This document shows, piece by piece, positions 22,194-33,240 of a stretch of 64,000 bases of DNA. Under the pieces are notes generated by a model. It did not search any database and was not told where the DNA came from. It saw only the letters and a list, made by a program, of their open reading frames with translations. Each line of letters begins with the position of its first letter. Position 1 is the stretch's first letter. The translations under genes were made by a program, and so were the position numbers. The stretch comes from Neodontobutis hainanensis (taxonomy: Eukaryota; Chordata; Actinopteri; Gobiiformes; Odontobutidae), in contig JALDNG010000483.1 of NCBI GenBank assembly GCA_024349245.1, forward strand, positions 62,001 through 126,000. The letters run 5' to 3'.

Positions 22194-22743
22194 TCAGTGG
22201 AAGACGTGTCGGTGGGGTTGAGGAGATCCTCGAAGTATTCCTTCCACCGTCCAACAATATCCCCAGTTGAGGTCAGCAGATTCCCACCTCCACTGTAAAC
22301 AGTGTTGGCAGAGCACTGCTTCCCCCTCCTGAGGCGCCGGACGGTTTGCCAGAATTTCTTCGAGGCCGACCGAACTCCTCCCAGACCCGAGTTTTTGCCT
22401 CCACAACCACCTGGGCTGCAGCCCGCTTGGCCTGCCGGTACCTATCAGCTGCCTCAGGAGTCCCACAAGCCAACCAGGCTCGATAGGTCTCCTTCTTCAG
22501 CTTGAAGGCATCCCTTACTTCCGGTGTCCACCACCGGGTTCGGGGATTGCCGCCATGACAGGCACCGGAGACTTTGCGGCCACAGCTTGTAGTGGCTGCG
22601 TCGACAATGGAGGTGGAGAACATGGTCCACTCGGACTCAATGTCTCCAGTCTCCCTCGGAATCTGGTCGAAGCTCTGCCGGAGGTGGGAGTTGAAGATCT
22701 CTCTGACAGGGGACTCTGCCAAACGTTCCCAACAGACCCTCAC
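22194..22743 (-). pseudogene. Rex3 linker between endonuclease and polymerase
   Basis: The frame 22743-22273 has VDAATTSCGRKVSGACHGGN, PRTRWWTPEVRDAFKLKKET and AADRYRQAKRAAAQVVVEAK. It then slips into the 22466-22194 frame (ILANRPAPQEGEAVLCQHCL). Two frameshifts. Confidence 0.88.
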
Positions 22744-22788
22744 AGTACGTTTGGGTCTGCCAAGTCTGTCCCGCTTTCTCCCCCGCCA

Positions 22789-23700
22789 TCAGATCCAACT
22801 CACCACCAGGTGGTGATCAGTTGACAGCTCCGCCCCTCTCTTCACCCGAGTGTCCAAGACATACGGTCGGAGGTCAGATGAAACAACTACAAAGTTGATC
22901 ATCGACCTCCGGCCTAGGGTGCCCTGGTGCCACGTGCACTGATAGACACCCTTATGCTTGAACATGGTGTTTGTTATGGACAAACTGTTGCTAGCACAGA
23001 AGTCCAATAACAGAACACCACTTGGGTTCAGATCAGGGCGGCCGTTCCTCCCAATCACGCCCCTCCAGGTGGCACTGTCGCTACCCACGTGAGCGTTGAA
23101 GTCACCCAGAACGACGGAGTCCCCGGTAGGAGCACTTTCCAGCTCCCTTCCCAGAGACTCCAAGAAGTCCGGGTACTCTGCACTGCCATTTGGCCCGTAA
23201 ACACAAACAACAGTGAGAGACCTATCCCCGACCCGAAGGCGCAGGGAAGCGACCCTCTCGTTCACCGGGGTGAACTCCAACACATGGCGGCTGGGCCGGG
23301 GGGCAATGAACAAACCCAGACCAGCACGCCGCCTCTCACCGCAGGCAACTCCAGAGTAGTGGAGAGTCCAGCCTCTCTCGAGGAGTTGGGTTCCAGAGCC
23401 CAAGCTGTGCGTGGAGGTGAGCCCGACTATCTCTAGTCGGTATCTCTCAACCTCCCGCACAAGCTCAGGCTCCTTCCCCGCCAGCGAGGTGACATTCCAT
23501 GTCCCTGGAGCCAGATTCTGTGTCCGGGGATTGGGTCGTCGAGGCTCCCGCCTTCGACTGCCACCCAATCCACATTGCACCGGCCCCTTAAGGTTCCTCC
23601 TGCAGGTGGTGGGCCCAAGGGAGGTCGGTCCCACGTCGCTCTTTTGGGCTGAGCCCGGCCGGGCCCCGTGGGGAAAGACCCGGCCACCAGGCGCTCGAAT
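22789..23700 (-). pseudogene. Rex3 APE-type endonuclease
   Basis: The open frame runs to 23826 (345 codons), but the conserved endonuclease starts at about residue 108 with NLAPGTWNVTSLAGKEPELV. Then come VERYRLEIVGLTSTHSLGSG, VCVYGPNGSAEYPDFLESLG, VVLGDFNAHVGSDSATWRGV (GDFN catalytic block) and, at the end, STDHHLVVSW (catalytic H region). A proline-rich leader precedes it. The product nicks target DNA for target-primed reverse transcription in active relatives. Confidence 0.92.
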
Positions 23701-23774
23701 AAGAGCCCCAACCCCGGGCCTGGCTCCAGGGTGGGGCCCCGGTTGCGCCATACCGGGCGACGTAACGGTCCTTG

Positions 23775-23822
23775 ATTTTAAAATATCCATAAGGGGTTCT
23801 GAACCACTGAGCCACTGCCACC
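23775..23822 (-). repeat. SINE-head-like stretch fused to the Rex3 5' end
   Basis: The minus strand reads ggtggcagtggctcagtggt then tcagaaccccttatgg. The first part equals the head of the local tRNA SINE. The second is Rex3 leader, also present at 45.13 kb. Confidence 0.6.
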
Positions 23823-24536
23823 CCAATCATCTTCTCCCACATCTGTTAATTATCTTTTCATAATCCATTAGACTTGGGCTGTACAAAGTCTGTTTGGGAT
23901 TCAAAGGCAGAGTTCCAATAATATGTTTTAATTGAGAGTAATCATCTCCAGAAGATATCTTTGACTCTTGTCTGTGTTTTAGCAGTTTCTCTGCCATTTT
24001 CATTTTTATATCATATCTGTCTTTCCGGGATAGACTTCTTATCATTCATCCAGCTCTCTAGATTGTTTTCTTTTATTGTTTCTAAAGTCAAGAGAGTCTT
24101 TTAACACCTTTCGACGGGAGCGAGTCTCCCCACATTTCACAACAGCCATATCTTTTTTTCCCGATCGGCGCTGCTATTCACAGAGGGAGAAACACTGCTG
24201 GAGTCACTTTTATCTCCTTCGACTAATGTTCCTCTCTTTGATTTAGTTAAATACAGCTTGAATTTTACTGTTATTTCTGCCTTTTTTTCAGACAACTCTT
24301 TTATTAGAAGTTGTCCAGCAATTTATTTATATTGAATAGGCTGTAGGTCTGAAGGTTTGGTACAAGTCTCCACATTATTTCTGTACCTGACTTGTAGCTG
24401 ACTGCAATAGCTTTTTGTCAATTAAGTTCTGTCTTGACTCATTTCTTAACCATCCCAAAATTTCATGTTTTTTTGTACGTTTTCCCTTTCTATAATTCTG
24501 ATCCTTAGTTTTATAATTTTATATTATTCTCAAAAA
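23823..24536 (-). other. unidentified AT-rich block with two short overlapping frames
   Basis: Minus-strand frame from 24149 (MAVVKCGETRSRRKVLKDSL, about 35 codons) ends at TGATAA. It overlaps the start of a 72-codon frame (24045-23827, MIRSLSRKDRYDIKMKMAEK). Lysine/arginine-rich, no motif I recognise. It could be part of an old retroelement. Confidence 0.3.
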
Positions 24537-24697
24537 AAAGGTTAAAGTAAAAGCATCTGAACTCTGGTTTTGTCTCTAACTCCAAGAGACTTAATCAATT
24601 CTGAGATGAAACGTCTTCACCTTGAAAGCTGAGTCCAGATGTTTCTACTTTCAACCTTTTTCAAGATGACCTGGATGACTGAGAACCTTCACAGACA
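24537..24697. mobile_element. Penelope-like element terminal fragment
   Basis: Contains gtctctaactccaagagact, tctgagatgaaacgtcttca and tgacctggatgactgagaac followed by cttcacagacata. The last two phrases match the end of the Penelope copy at 50.91-50.95 kb. Confidence 0.65.
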
Positions 24698-25380
24698 TAA
24701 TACTCTCTACTTCATTGCAGCACATTGGGTCAAAGCTGCTCGTAATACTCACTCTACCCCTGTAGAGTTCTTTATGCCATTTCTTCATATAATTCCTGAT
24801 CCATTTCTTTTGAGTGGGTTTCTGAACAGTTGAAACATCTCCAAATTTTTTTTATTTTACCCTCCCACCCTGACTCTGCTGAAGAAATAAGAATATATTT
24901 CTTTAAATTATTGCTATTAATACAAATTTTTCTTTAATTGTTATTCCCCCCTTTGCTGTCTTGCGGGATATTTTTTTTCCTTCTTTTTTAAGTTGCTCAC
25001 AAATCCGTCTTCCCACAATAATTCCCTAATAACGGCGATGTCAAGCCATGGATCTGTAATGTCGCTAGAAAGTTAAAATGTCTCTCTAGTAGAATAATTG
25101 AAGTGCTATCAGTTTGCACCACAACCAATCCCAAATTTGAGCGAAACCTAACCCTTCCAGAGACCACATTCCTTTGAATAACTATCTATAGTGAACTGCT
25201 TGTAAAGTTTTTCTTATGTTACGGCTAAATTAACTTGTGCTGTTAATTGCCAGTATTTTGCGCAGACCTCCAACTTGCTATATTTCTCTTCCTTATTATT
25301 CCTATAGGTGTGTTTTAACCAATGATAAGTTTGTAGTCCTTCAGTTTATTTTTTATTGTTTATTTCTGACCCAAGGTTTT
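24698..25380. other. no gene seen
   Basis: AT-rich; no supported feature. Confidence 0.5.
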
Positions 25381-25383
25381 CCT

Positions 25384-25482
25384 ATAATAATAATAATAAT
25401 AATAATAATTATTATTATTATAATAATTATAATTATTATAATTAATAATAATAATAATAATAATTATTATTATTATTATTAG
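25384..25482. repeat. (TAA/ATT)n microsatellite
   Basis: Alternating blocks of taa and att units. It forms the left flank of the long dispersed repeat that starts aggcccgagccggtgatag. Confidence 0.95.
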
Positions 25483-27556
25483 GCCCGAGCCGGTGATAGC
25501 CGGGAGGGCTCGGATTATTATTTTTTATTTATTTTATTAATTTTTTTTTTTTTCTGCAAAATGATCCTCAATTTGACCCAGTGAACATGCGCGAAAAGTC
25601 ATTTTTATTGGGCCCAAAGTTCAAGGTCGGTGAAAAATTTATGTATTTGAAGTCCCCTAAATAAAAATATGAAAAATGACTCAGTGGCGACCTCTAGAAA
25701 AGTCAAAATACATTGGGCCTATGGAAAGTGAAAGTAAATTTTTTCCAATGTAGAAATACAAACTTGGTACATTTATAGGACACCTCAGGGCAAACAGAAA
25801 AGTCTATGACAGCCACAGCCTAAACTCAACAGGAAGTCCGCCATGTGGAGTGAAAGGCGCGACCACCTAAATTGCACCCCTTACGCCAAAAGATTTAACT
25901 CATTGTGTTTTTGTCTAAATGGCCCCAATTTTGGTGAGTATCATCTAGACACGTGTGCCAACAAAACTTGTCATTTTGTTTTTGATATCTTATCGGGTGT
26001 TGGTGTGGCAAGCCTGTAACCAGGTGACCATTTTTGTGTTAATAAATTATCTGTTAACTCTCAAATGCCTTCTCAGATCAAGTTGGACCCAAAAAAATGG
26101 CCCTCTAGCGCCACCTACAAACTTATAATGGGACCAAAGAATTTAGTTTGTCATAGAGACATGAAATTTGGTACACACATCACTTATGTCATGACGAACA
26201 TAAAAGCCAATGACAACCACCCCCTATTTATAAATGTGTTGCCATAGCAACGGAGCAAATATGTGGAAAAATTCAAAGGGAAGGGAAAATTTTAGTTTAG
26301 TCCTAGGCAAATGAAACTTGGTACACACATCCAGCATGGGATTATGAACATAAAAGCCAATGGGAACCACACCCTATCACACACGAGAAGGCAGCGATTT
26401 TGAATTAAAAATGTAAACCGCCTTAGAATACACCTCACTTTTAAAAATTGACAGAAAATAGATGCTTCATTCCACAAACACCAAACTTAGGCAAAATGAG
26501 CTAAACACAAGTGTGCAAAATAGGCAATGCCTTTTCTTTTTGTTTTTGCTCAATTTATATTTTTTTTATTTAAATTTTTTTGCAAAATGATCCTCAATTT
26601 TGACCCAGTAAATGTGCGCAAAAAGTCATTTTATTGGCCACTAAACTCAAGCCTGGCGAAAAATTTATGTATTTTAAGTATTTGAAAAAATAATAAAAAG
26701 AAATGACTCAGTGGCGACACCTGGAAAATGAAAATACATTCAGCCTATGGAAAGTGAAAGTAATTTTTTCCAATGTATAAAAATTAAACTTGGTACATCC
26801 ATAGGACACCTCAGAGCAAATAGAAAAGTCTACAGCAGCCACAGCCTAAACTCAACAGGAAGTCCACCATGTGGGGTGAAAGGCGTGGCCACCTAAATCG
26901 CACCCCTTGCGTCAAAAGATTCAACTCATTGTGTTTTCTTCTAAAAGGCCCCAAATTTGTTGAGTATTATCTAGACATGAGTGCCAATAAAAGTTATCAG
27001 TTTGTTTTTTGATACATTTGTGGCTGTGGTTGTAATGAGCTTGTGAAGCGGCAGCCATTTCTTTGGGAAATAAATGACATTTCCCAAATGCCAGGATGCT
27101 TCCTTTGGAGGAGGGCCAAGACTAGAGTCTTGGAAACCTCCTCGAATCTTTTGGAACTGGTAAACTTGTTATTTTAGACAACTAATATTTACATTTTAAT
27201 TTTTTAACATTGAAAATCTCCAGCCAGTACTTTGTTTTTCTCACCTCAGCCCAAGCATAAACTCTTTTTTTCAAAAGTTCAGACAGATCCAAAGAAAACC
27301 AGGGAATGTGGAGACCTTTAACTCTAAATACAAGGTGGTGTTGCAGGCCCCAGCAGTAGCACAGGCCCGAGATGATGAAGCAGGCTCCAGCCAGAAGAAG
27401 ATTCAAGCAGAGGCACAGGCCCAGTTATTTGACATTACCGTGAAGTTTACACTTTAAAGCACAAAATGCCCTCCTCCGAGTACATGTGTCCCCGCGGTCG
27501 CAAGGGAGGCGAAGGCCTTTATCGCCGCTTGCGGCTTTAATTATTATTATTATTAT
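25483..27556 (+). repeat. long ATT-flanked dispersed repeat (copy 1), unclassified
   Basis: Starts aggcccgagccggtgatagc, ends ttatcgccgcttgcggctt, and is flanked by (ATT)n on both sides (25384-25482, 27539-27558). The interior is noncoding with repeated phrases such as gactcagtggcgacctctag, aactcaacaggaagtccgcc and tttggtacacacatc. The block at 25.56-26.0 kb recurs at 26.59-27.0 kb, an internal duplication about 1.02 kb apart. A second, shorter copy lies at 35.10 kb. Its ends in ATT runs and lack of coding suggest a nonautonomous element using ATT tracts. Class unknown. Confidence 0.75.
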
Positions 27557-28422
27557 AGAGCTGCCATCAGCTCTTCTTCTTTCTCAACTTTGTTATTAGG
27601 GTTCTGCTCTGATTTTATATTATTCTGTTTTTAATAATTTAAACTTTTTACTATGTTTTTATTTATCAAACACAATTGATTCTTTCAGCGCTCATATTTA
27701 ATTATTTGTTATCTTTCTCCTATTATTCACTATGATTTCACTTTCCTTCTTCTTTAGATCTTTTTTTTTTACCAATGTTGTTTTAATTTTTATCCCTGAA
27801 TTTCTATCACTTTTTAAAACCCTAAATCTTCTTAATACTTGCTATTAAACCTTTTTCAGGGTTCTGTGTACACACACTCACTCACACACACACACGCTTG
27901 ACTAGTCCACACACCGCGGCGTTCAGTCTCTCTTCGGCAACTGGTTTAGCTTCTCTTTCCAGAGATTAAGCCGAACACTTAACAGGTTTTATGTTGCTTA
28001 ACTGTACTTATTCTAACTTATCTCAGCACACAGCTGAATCTAAGATAGAAAATGAATGTTATCTACTCGCTGTTCTACCCCATTGACTTGGGACAACGTG
28101 TTACTTCTATAATAAAGCAGGCCTTAGTTTTATTGTTTTATTTAGGTTTTCTGGTTGTTACTCCTTTTTGTTTTTTTTTTTAATTTCGCGTGAGTTTCAA
28201 ACTTGCAGAATAGCTTGAACTCAGGTACTTCCTTGAAGATTCCTGTCTTTTAATATGGCCTCATTACCGTTACTGTTAGACTACCTGAGAGAGAAGCAGA
28301 CTGGTTTCCTTTTTTACATAAATGAATAAAAATTTCTTCCATCGGATATAAGCAACGCTATTTTTAGAATAGGCCCAGTGGATAGAAATAGCCTTTATTT
28401 CCTTGCAATTTTCCTTTGGATT
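27557..28422. other. no gene seen; short (CA)n
   Basis: AT-rich. A short cacacacaca run at about 27870-27896. No gene supported. Confidence 0.5.
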
Positions 28423-28498
28423 TTCCGAGCGAGGGACACAATCAAATGTCTTCTCCAAGCTGGATCTCCCATTCATCCTCAAACACCCTGGAGAGGTA
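28423..28498 (-). mobile_element. Rex3 fragment, left side of a nested insertion
   Basis: The plus strand has cgagggacacaatcaaatgt, cttctccaagctgg and caccctggagagg, equal to positions 21733-21826 of the full Rex3 copy with a short gap. The sequence that should follow (tagagctggtccaat) is found at 34549, next to a Tc1 terminus. Confidence 0.75.
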
Positions 28499-28800
28499 AA
28501 GACATTTCGTCTCTAATTCCAAGAGACTTTATCAATTCTTAAATCAACTGGTAAGAGAGCTAAGCTTATATTTCTAGAGGGAGGACTTTCCCCTGAAACC
28601 AAACTTGATGGACCTGGCTGTTCTGGTCTCATGGTCGTTGGCCATGAAAGGGAATGGCCAACAACCATGAGACCAGAATAGCCTGGTGCAGGCTTTTTCC
28701 TGTAACATTGCTTGAAGAAAGTGTCTTCTAAAAATTGGCAGTAGGTCTGAGAGTTGATTTTCAGTTTATTTTTAACCCGAAAAAGGTCCAACTAGTTCAT
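28499..28800. mobile_element. Penelope-like element fragment with hairpin
   Basis: Contains gtctctaattccaagagact, aactggtaagagagctaagc and tagagggaggac, as in the 12.1-kb copy. An inverted repeat lies at 28621-28678. Confidence 0.6.
28621..28678. repeat. hairpin, 25-bp arms
   Basis: Arms 28621-28645 and 28654-28678 are reverse complements with one mismatch (ggtcgttgg / ccaacaacc). The 8-base loop is gaaaggga. Confidence 0.93.
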
Positions 28801-29006
28801 CTTTAATAATACCTGCCTATATATAATACAATTAAGGCCCTCTACTTGCCAGCCAATCACGCTGGGTGGCATCCCTTATAAAACTTTCCATCCTGTCACT
28901 CCCGCCATTGGCATCACGCACCTTGCCCGCCCCCCGTGACCTATTTCTGAGTTTCATCTTGCGATCATAACAGGTAAAAAATGTCCAATATCCCTCTCGT
29001 AAATAG

Positions 29007-29350
29007 GGCGGCAGTAGCTCAGTGGGTAGAGCAGTCGTCTTTCAACCGGAAGGTAGTAGTCGATTCCCGCTCTCCCCACAGTTCATACTGTCGTTGTGTC
29101 CTTGGGCAAGACACTTAACCCACCTTGCCTCCAGTGTCCGTAGCACTGGTGTATGAATGTGTGTGACTGTGGAGGTGGTGGTAGGAGAAGGTTGAGCGCC
29201 GTTTGTGTGGCAGCACCCCTCTCTGTCTGCCCCAGGGGCGAGTGTGTGTGAATGGGGTGAGTGGAAGCACGATGTAAAGCGCTTTGGGTGCCTGAGAAGG
29301 GTGCAGGAAAGCGCTATATAAATGCATGCCATTTACCATTTACCATATAC
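29007..29350 (+). mobile_element. full-length tRNA-headed SINE
   Basis: Head ggcggcagtagctcagtggg with A box tagctcagtgg and B-box-like agtcgattcc. The central block is tgtgtccttgggcaagacac, cttaacccaccttgcc. A long middle follows (tgaatgtgtgtgactgtgga). The tail has gtaaagcgctttgggtgcc and aaagcgctatataaatg, with terminal atttacc repeats. Best complete copy in the window. It sits in the 3' side of the Tc1 transposase remnant. Confidence 0.93.
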
Positions 29351-29983
29351 CAGTACCCCACCTCCACCTTGCTGGTGTCTGAGTCGAAGTGGAGCTTTGT
29401 GTCCTTTACTGATCCAACCATGATCGCGTCCATCTGGTCCGTCTAGAGTCACTCTCATCTCATCAGTCCACAAAACCTTTGAAAAATCTGTCTTCAGATA
29501 TTCTGTCTTCAGATACGCCCATTCTTGACGGTTTAACTTATGTGTCTTGTTCAGGCGTGGTCAGGTTTCAGCCTTTCTTACCTTGGCCATGTCTCTAAGA
29601 ACTGAACACCTCGTACTTCTTGACACTACAGGTAGTTTGCAGTGGAATATGGTAGCACTGGTGGATAATGGGTTCCTGGTAGCTTCACATTTGATTCTTC
29701 GCAAATCTTTGGCGTTTAATGTGCGTCTTTTCTTCTTGACCCTGTTGACTATTTGCTACAAAATGTTTGATGGTTCTGTGATCACGCCCCAATATCTTAG
29801 ATATTTCAAGAGTGCTGCATCCCCGTGAAAGACTTTTAATATTTTTTGACTTTTCAGAGTCAGTTAAATCTATTTTTTTCTGCCCACTTCTGCCTAATAA
29901 TTATGCACATCTTGATATAGTGTGTTGATCTCCTTAGGCCACACCCTCCGTCATTACTGAAATACACATCACCTGATATGCAT
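29345..29983 (-). mobile_element. Tc1/mariner copy B, transposase part
   Basis: Minus strand; the reverse complement runs through the transposase 5' half to atggg-type start and the leader with cctaataattatgcaca (near 29895) and ggccacaccctccgtc. Frameshifts destroy the ORF (longest open stretches do not follow the coding strand). It is cut at 29983 after cctgatatgcat and resumes at 34490 with caataaggatt. Copy A shows that these two pieces are contiguous in an unbroken element. The transposase 3' half is missing on the left, where the SINE and Penelope fragment lie. Confidence 0.85.
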
Positions 29984-30339
29984 TGTAGCATTCCCGGCTG
30001 AACAGATGCAATTTACTCTCAGGAACTGGGTTTATTCTCCAAAACAGCGTAAGAGCTGAATCATGCAAACAAGTCAATTATTAGCCATTTGCTCTCAGGA
30101 TGTACTTAAATGCCCACAAACCTATTTAAACTAATCAATATATATTTGTAATCAGGTAGGTATACACTCAAAATAGTGTGACGATAAAGCAAATTTTTGT
30201 AAATAGGATAATGTAATAACTTTTACATTGACAGTAATCATATTTAATGCAGATAAAGCACAAACCAAAATGAGTTCTAAGTACACATCACCCAGCAGAT
30301 CAGAGGTTTGCGTCCACCCTGGGAGAAGCCAGATGTAAT

Positions 30340-30568
30340 AATAATAATATGAGTGTCTACCTACCGGAGTAATGTGATCGAACTTCCTGGTCTTTGTTAA
30401 AAGTCTGGCGGTTGTATTTTGGACCATTTGTAGTCTGTGAGTACTTTTCCTCGGCAGTCCAGAGAATAACGCATTGCAGTAGTCCAGCCTGGATGTGACA
30501 AATGCATGAATGAGAATTTCAGCATCAGCTAAACAGAGGCAGGAGCAATTTTTTGAGATATTCCTCAA
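30340..30568 (-). pseudogene. L2-type LINE reverse transcriptase C-terminal fragment
   Basis: Frame with LADAEILIHAFVTSRLDYCN, ALFSGLPRKSTHRLQMVQN and TARLLTKTRKFDHITPV. This is the conserved block after the polymerase in L2/CR1-type LINEs. Only this block remains; it is bounded by a short ATT tract (30342-30350) at the 3' side. Confidence 0.85.
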
Positions 30569-30806
30569 GTGAAAAAAGCCCAGTTTAGTGACCTCACTAA
30601 TGTGCTGCTAAAATTAAAAGGCGGTGTTGTCTGCAACACAGAAGCACAACCTGAATAGAGAAGATTGGAAGGCCAGTGACCTCCCTCCCGCTGCGGGGTC
30701 TTCACTAAAAACCCCGGTGCTGCCCACCAAGCCTCGTAGAGAGACATGGGTGAGGGTGGGCAGGGCATAGGTAGCGGCAGGTTGGGGAGGGGCATGTCTG
30801 CATGCT

Positions 30807-31016
30807 GTGGTTATATTGCAGGCATGCCAGGCCGACCTGGTAAAAATCTGGGATGAGTGTGAGGCAGTCACACCTGAGGATGTGGCTGAGCTCCGCAGAG
30901 CGACAGATTGGTCTCTACGGGTCACCAGGGAGACGGGCCGTGGGGGGACCTGCTTCCTGGTGGCCACGGAGAGGCATTTAAGGATGCCAGAAAATCTGTT
31001 GGGGATCAAGGATTAG
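30807..31016 (+). pseudogene. DIRS gag-like fragment
   Basis: 70-codon frame with LQACQADLVKIWDECEAVTP and EDVAELRRATDWSLRVTRET, then ATERHLRMPENLL. It matches the end of the first ORF of fish DIRS elements and overlaps in content with the 3' end of the gag fragment of copy A. Confidence 0.82.
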
Positions 31017-31439
31017 GATAAAGGTTTCCTCCTGGGTGCTCCTCTTTCGCCTTCTGGCCTGTTCAACGATGCCGGGTTTATGGTTGTTGGCAGGTTTCGG
31101 GAGGTGAGGAGGCAAACTGCAGCGTTCCTGCAGTTCATCCCTCGCCTCTCCAAGTCTAAAAGGTGCTGATCCTAAAAAGAACCGGCCCCAACCATCATTG
31201 AGCTCCTTGTACCGGCAGGTACGGAAGGGGAGCGTCGCCAGAGCCCCTCATCAGGGAGTTCCGCATCAAAGGCGGCGTTCTCGCACAAAGCTGGTTCAGC
31301 AGAGGGGCGACCTGAGGGCCGTCCTTCAGGCTAAGAAGGCTTTGGGGAAGAGGTCCTGGATGTAGTAAGGGCCTCTGGAGTAAAGGCCTCTGGAGGCTCC
31401 AGTATCGGGTCCTTCCATTCGGCCTAGCTCCTGGCTCCA

Positions 31440-31795
31440 TTCAGACTCCGGGGCATCCGTGTATTAAATTATATCGATGACTGGCTCATTTTGGACCCAG
31501 TCTCGAGAAATGGCAGGGCGGCATTGAGATGCCGTCCTTGGCCTTATTTTAGAGCCGGGGGTTGAGACTGAACACGGAGAAGAGTGTTGTGGGACCCAGT
31601 GACAATGACATATGTCCCCCAAGCACATTGAGACCACGTTGGTACCTAAACCATCAGGGGGGGGGTCTGAGATCGCGCCGTCTGTACAGACTGGCGCATC
31701 AGATCCTCCTATGGCCCCAGATGAAACGAATGTTCATCAGAGAGATGTACGTTCCTGGGGACCAGAATTATGGAGCAGACATCCTGTCGAGGTAG
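31440..31795 (+). pseudogene. DIRS reverse transcriptase / RNase H pieces
   Basis: The sequence around 31445-31500 translates as LRGIRVLNYIDDWLILDPV, carrying the catalytic YIDD box in the form typical of DIRS. A frame shift follows, then RLNTEKSVVGPS. After a large deletion come YLNHQGGGLRSRRLYRLAHQ and VPGDQNYGADILSR, the RNase H end. Confidence 0.83.
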
Positions 31796-32303
31796 GGGCT
31801 GAAAGGCACGGGGAATAGAGACTTCATCCAGAAGTGGTCTTTATGCAACAGGTATCCCTGTCAAAAAACATTGTGTTTTTTCTAAGAGAGCACGCATGGC
31901 TGCACCCTCTGTACAATGGCATCCAACCCCGAGGGGTTGGATGCCATGGTAGAGACGTAGCTGAGGCTGCGTCTGTGTGCAGTTTCCCCGATAGCTCTGC
32001 TCCCGGGAGTTCTAGAGAACACTGCAGACGGGCCCCCCATGGCAGATCCCTTCGAGGAGGGTCCTGCGGGCTCAGGCCCCAGCCATAGCACTGGAAGCTT
32101 TGAGTCTGACCCCTGAGGGGGCTCAGTACTTATAAGATGGCCCGTCGGCAGGTATAGTAGAGACCATACTCAGTTCCAGGGCTCCTTCCACGAGAGGCCG
32201 GTAAGAAAAAAAGCGGCGTGACTGCCATTGTGGCATTTCACGCCCCAGTAAGTGAGGGGCCTCTGAGGAGGCACCCTTCGGTCGTACGCTTCCTCCGTGG
32301 TAA

Positions 32304-32735
32304 ATGGAGGATGAGACCTGCGACTCGTCCCAGAGTCCCAATGTGGGACTCCAGAAGGCGCCAGAAGGGTTGGCTGAGGCCCCCTTCAAGCCACTTGAAT
32401 CGACGACAGCTCGAGGTCTGTCGTTTAAGGTGGCGCTGCTCCTTGTGATTACCTCGCTTAAGAGGTTGGGGGGCCTCCAGGCCCTGGCTATAATACGAAT
32501 CGGCCTGGAGTTTGGCCCCGGAGGGGTTAAGGCCATCTTGCATCCGAGGCCGGGCTATTGGCCTAAGGTGCCATCCAGTAGGGCACGGCCTACGGTCTTG
32601 CAGGTATTGCATCCTGAAGTGGGAGTGAAGGGAGACTTAATTTGCTCTGTCTGTCAGAGCACTGCAAACCTATTTGCGGAAGTCTTCGCAGTGGAGAAAA
32701 TCAAACCAACTTTTAGTGTGATTCGGGGCTCCTAA
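32304..32735 (+). pseudogene. DIRS tyrosine recombinase fragment
   Basis: 143-codon frame. KAPEGLAEAPFKPLESTTAR is followed by GLSFKVALLLVITSLKRLGG, which has the FK.A.L.......R..... helix at the start of the catalytic domain and includes the expected first basic residues. PGYWPKVPSS follows. The C-terminal catalytic R-H-x-x-R...Y region is lost or frame-shifted. In active elements it integrates circular DNA without target duplication. Confidence 0.75.
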
Positions 32736-32901
32736 GAGGGGTCTGCCCGCAACTAAGCAGACAGTCAGTACATCTTCCTGAGGCGCAAGGCGCTAGGGTG
32801 CTTTCGACCTAAGGGGGGCATGGACTCCAGCCTCATAAGCTAGAATAGGCATGGATCGGTGTGGGGTAGTGGGTATTTCGTTCCCCATAGTGTCGGTTTT
32901 C

Positions 32902-33240
32902 CGACGCAGTGCGAGTTCCCTCGAAAGGGAACGTCTCGGGTTATGAATATAACCCTTGTTTCCTGAGAAGGGAATGAGACACTGCGTCGACCGGCCACGC
33001 CTTCCCATGCCCGGGAGCAATTGCTTCATCGCGAAAGACTAGCGCCGTGGTGAGCCGGCACCCCTTTTATACTTCCGGGTATGGCGGCACATACTACGGC
33101 ATGACATGGCACCAATCAGGATTGGTCTAGTTTCATTCATACTTCAGAGCTGTCCCGCTGGGGGTGTTTCCCATAGTGCCGGTTTTCCGACGCAGTGTCT
33201 CGTTCCCTTCTCAGGGAACAAGGGTTTGTAACCCGAGACA
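32902..33240. repeat. DIRS terminal inverted sequences
   Basis: cgacgcagt (32902-32910) and actgcgtcg (32981-32989) bound an 88-base near-palindrome with gggttat / ataaccc and gggaacgtctcggg / cctgagaagggaatgagac. A third block at 33188-33240 (cgacgcagtgtctcgttccc, ttctcagggaacaagggttt) repeats the inner half in inverse order. Such sequences form the termini and internal complementary region of DIRS elements. Confidence 0.85.

Larger units (their letters stand above)
20758..23795 (-). mobile_element. Rex3 non-LTR retrotransposon, nearly full length
   Basis: Minus strand, about 3.0 kb. It has APE endonuclease (23.7-22.8 kb), linker, reverse transcriptase (22.2-21.3 kb), C-terminal domain (21.3-20.8 kb) and a (GATG)n tail, seen as ccatccatccatccatcc at 20758. 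The plus strand contains caggaccggtgacaaagtgc and gaccaccaccccggtcttcc, which lie at the sites normally used to detect Rex3 in fish. Several frameshifts break the protein. The 5' end near 23795 is fused to a stretch resembling the SINE head. Confidence 0.92.

Noticed and set aside
29007..29100. SINE heads as functional tRNA genes
   Set aside because: The heads keep A- and B-box-like parts but do not fold into a complete cloverleaf and are followed by the SINE core.
31195..32091. Several minus-strand ORFs
   Set aside because: They are antisense shadows of the degraded plus-strand DIRS copy.
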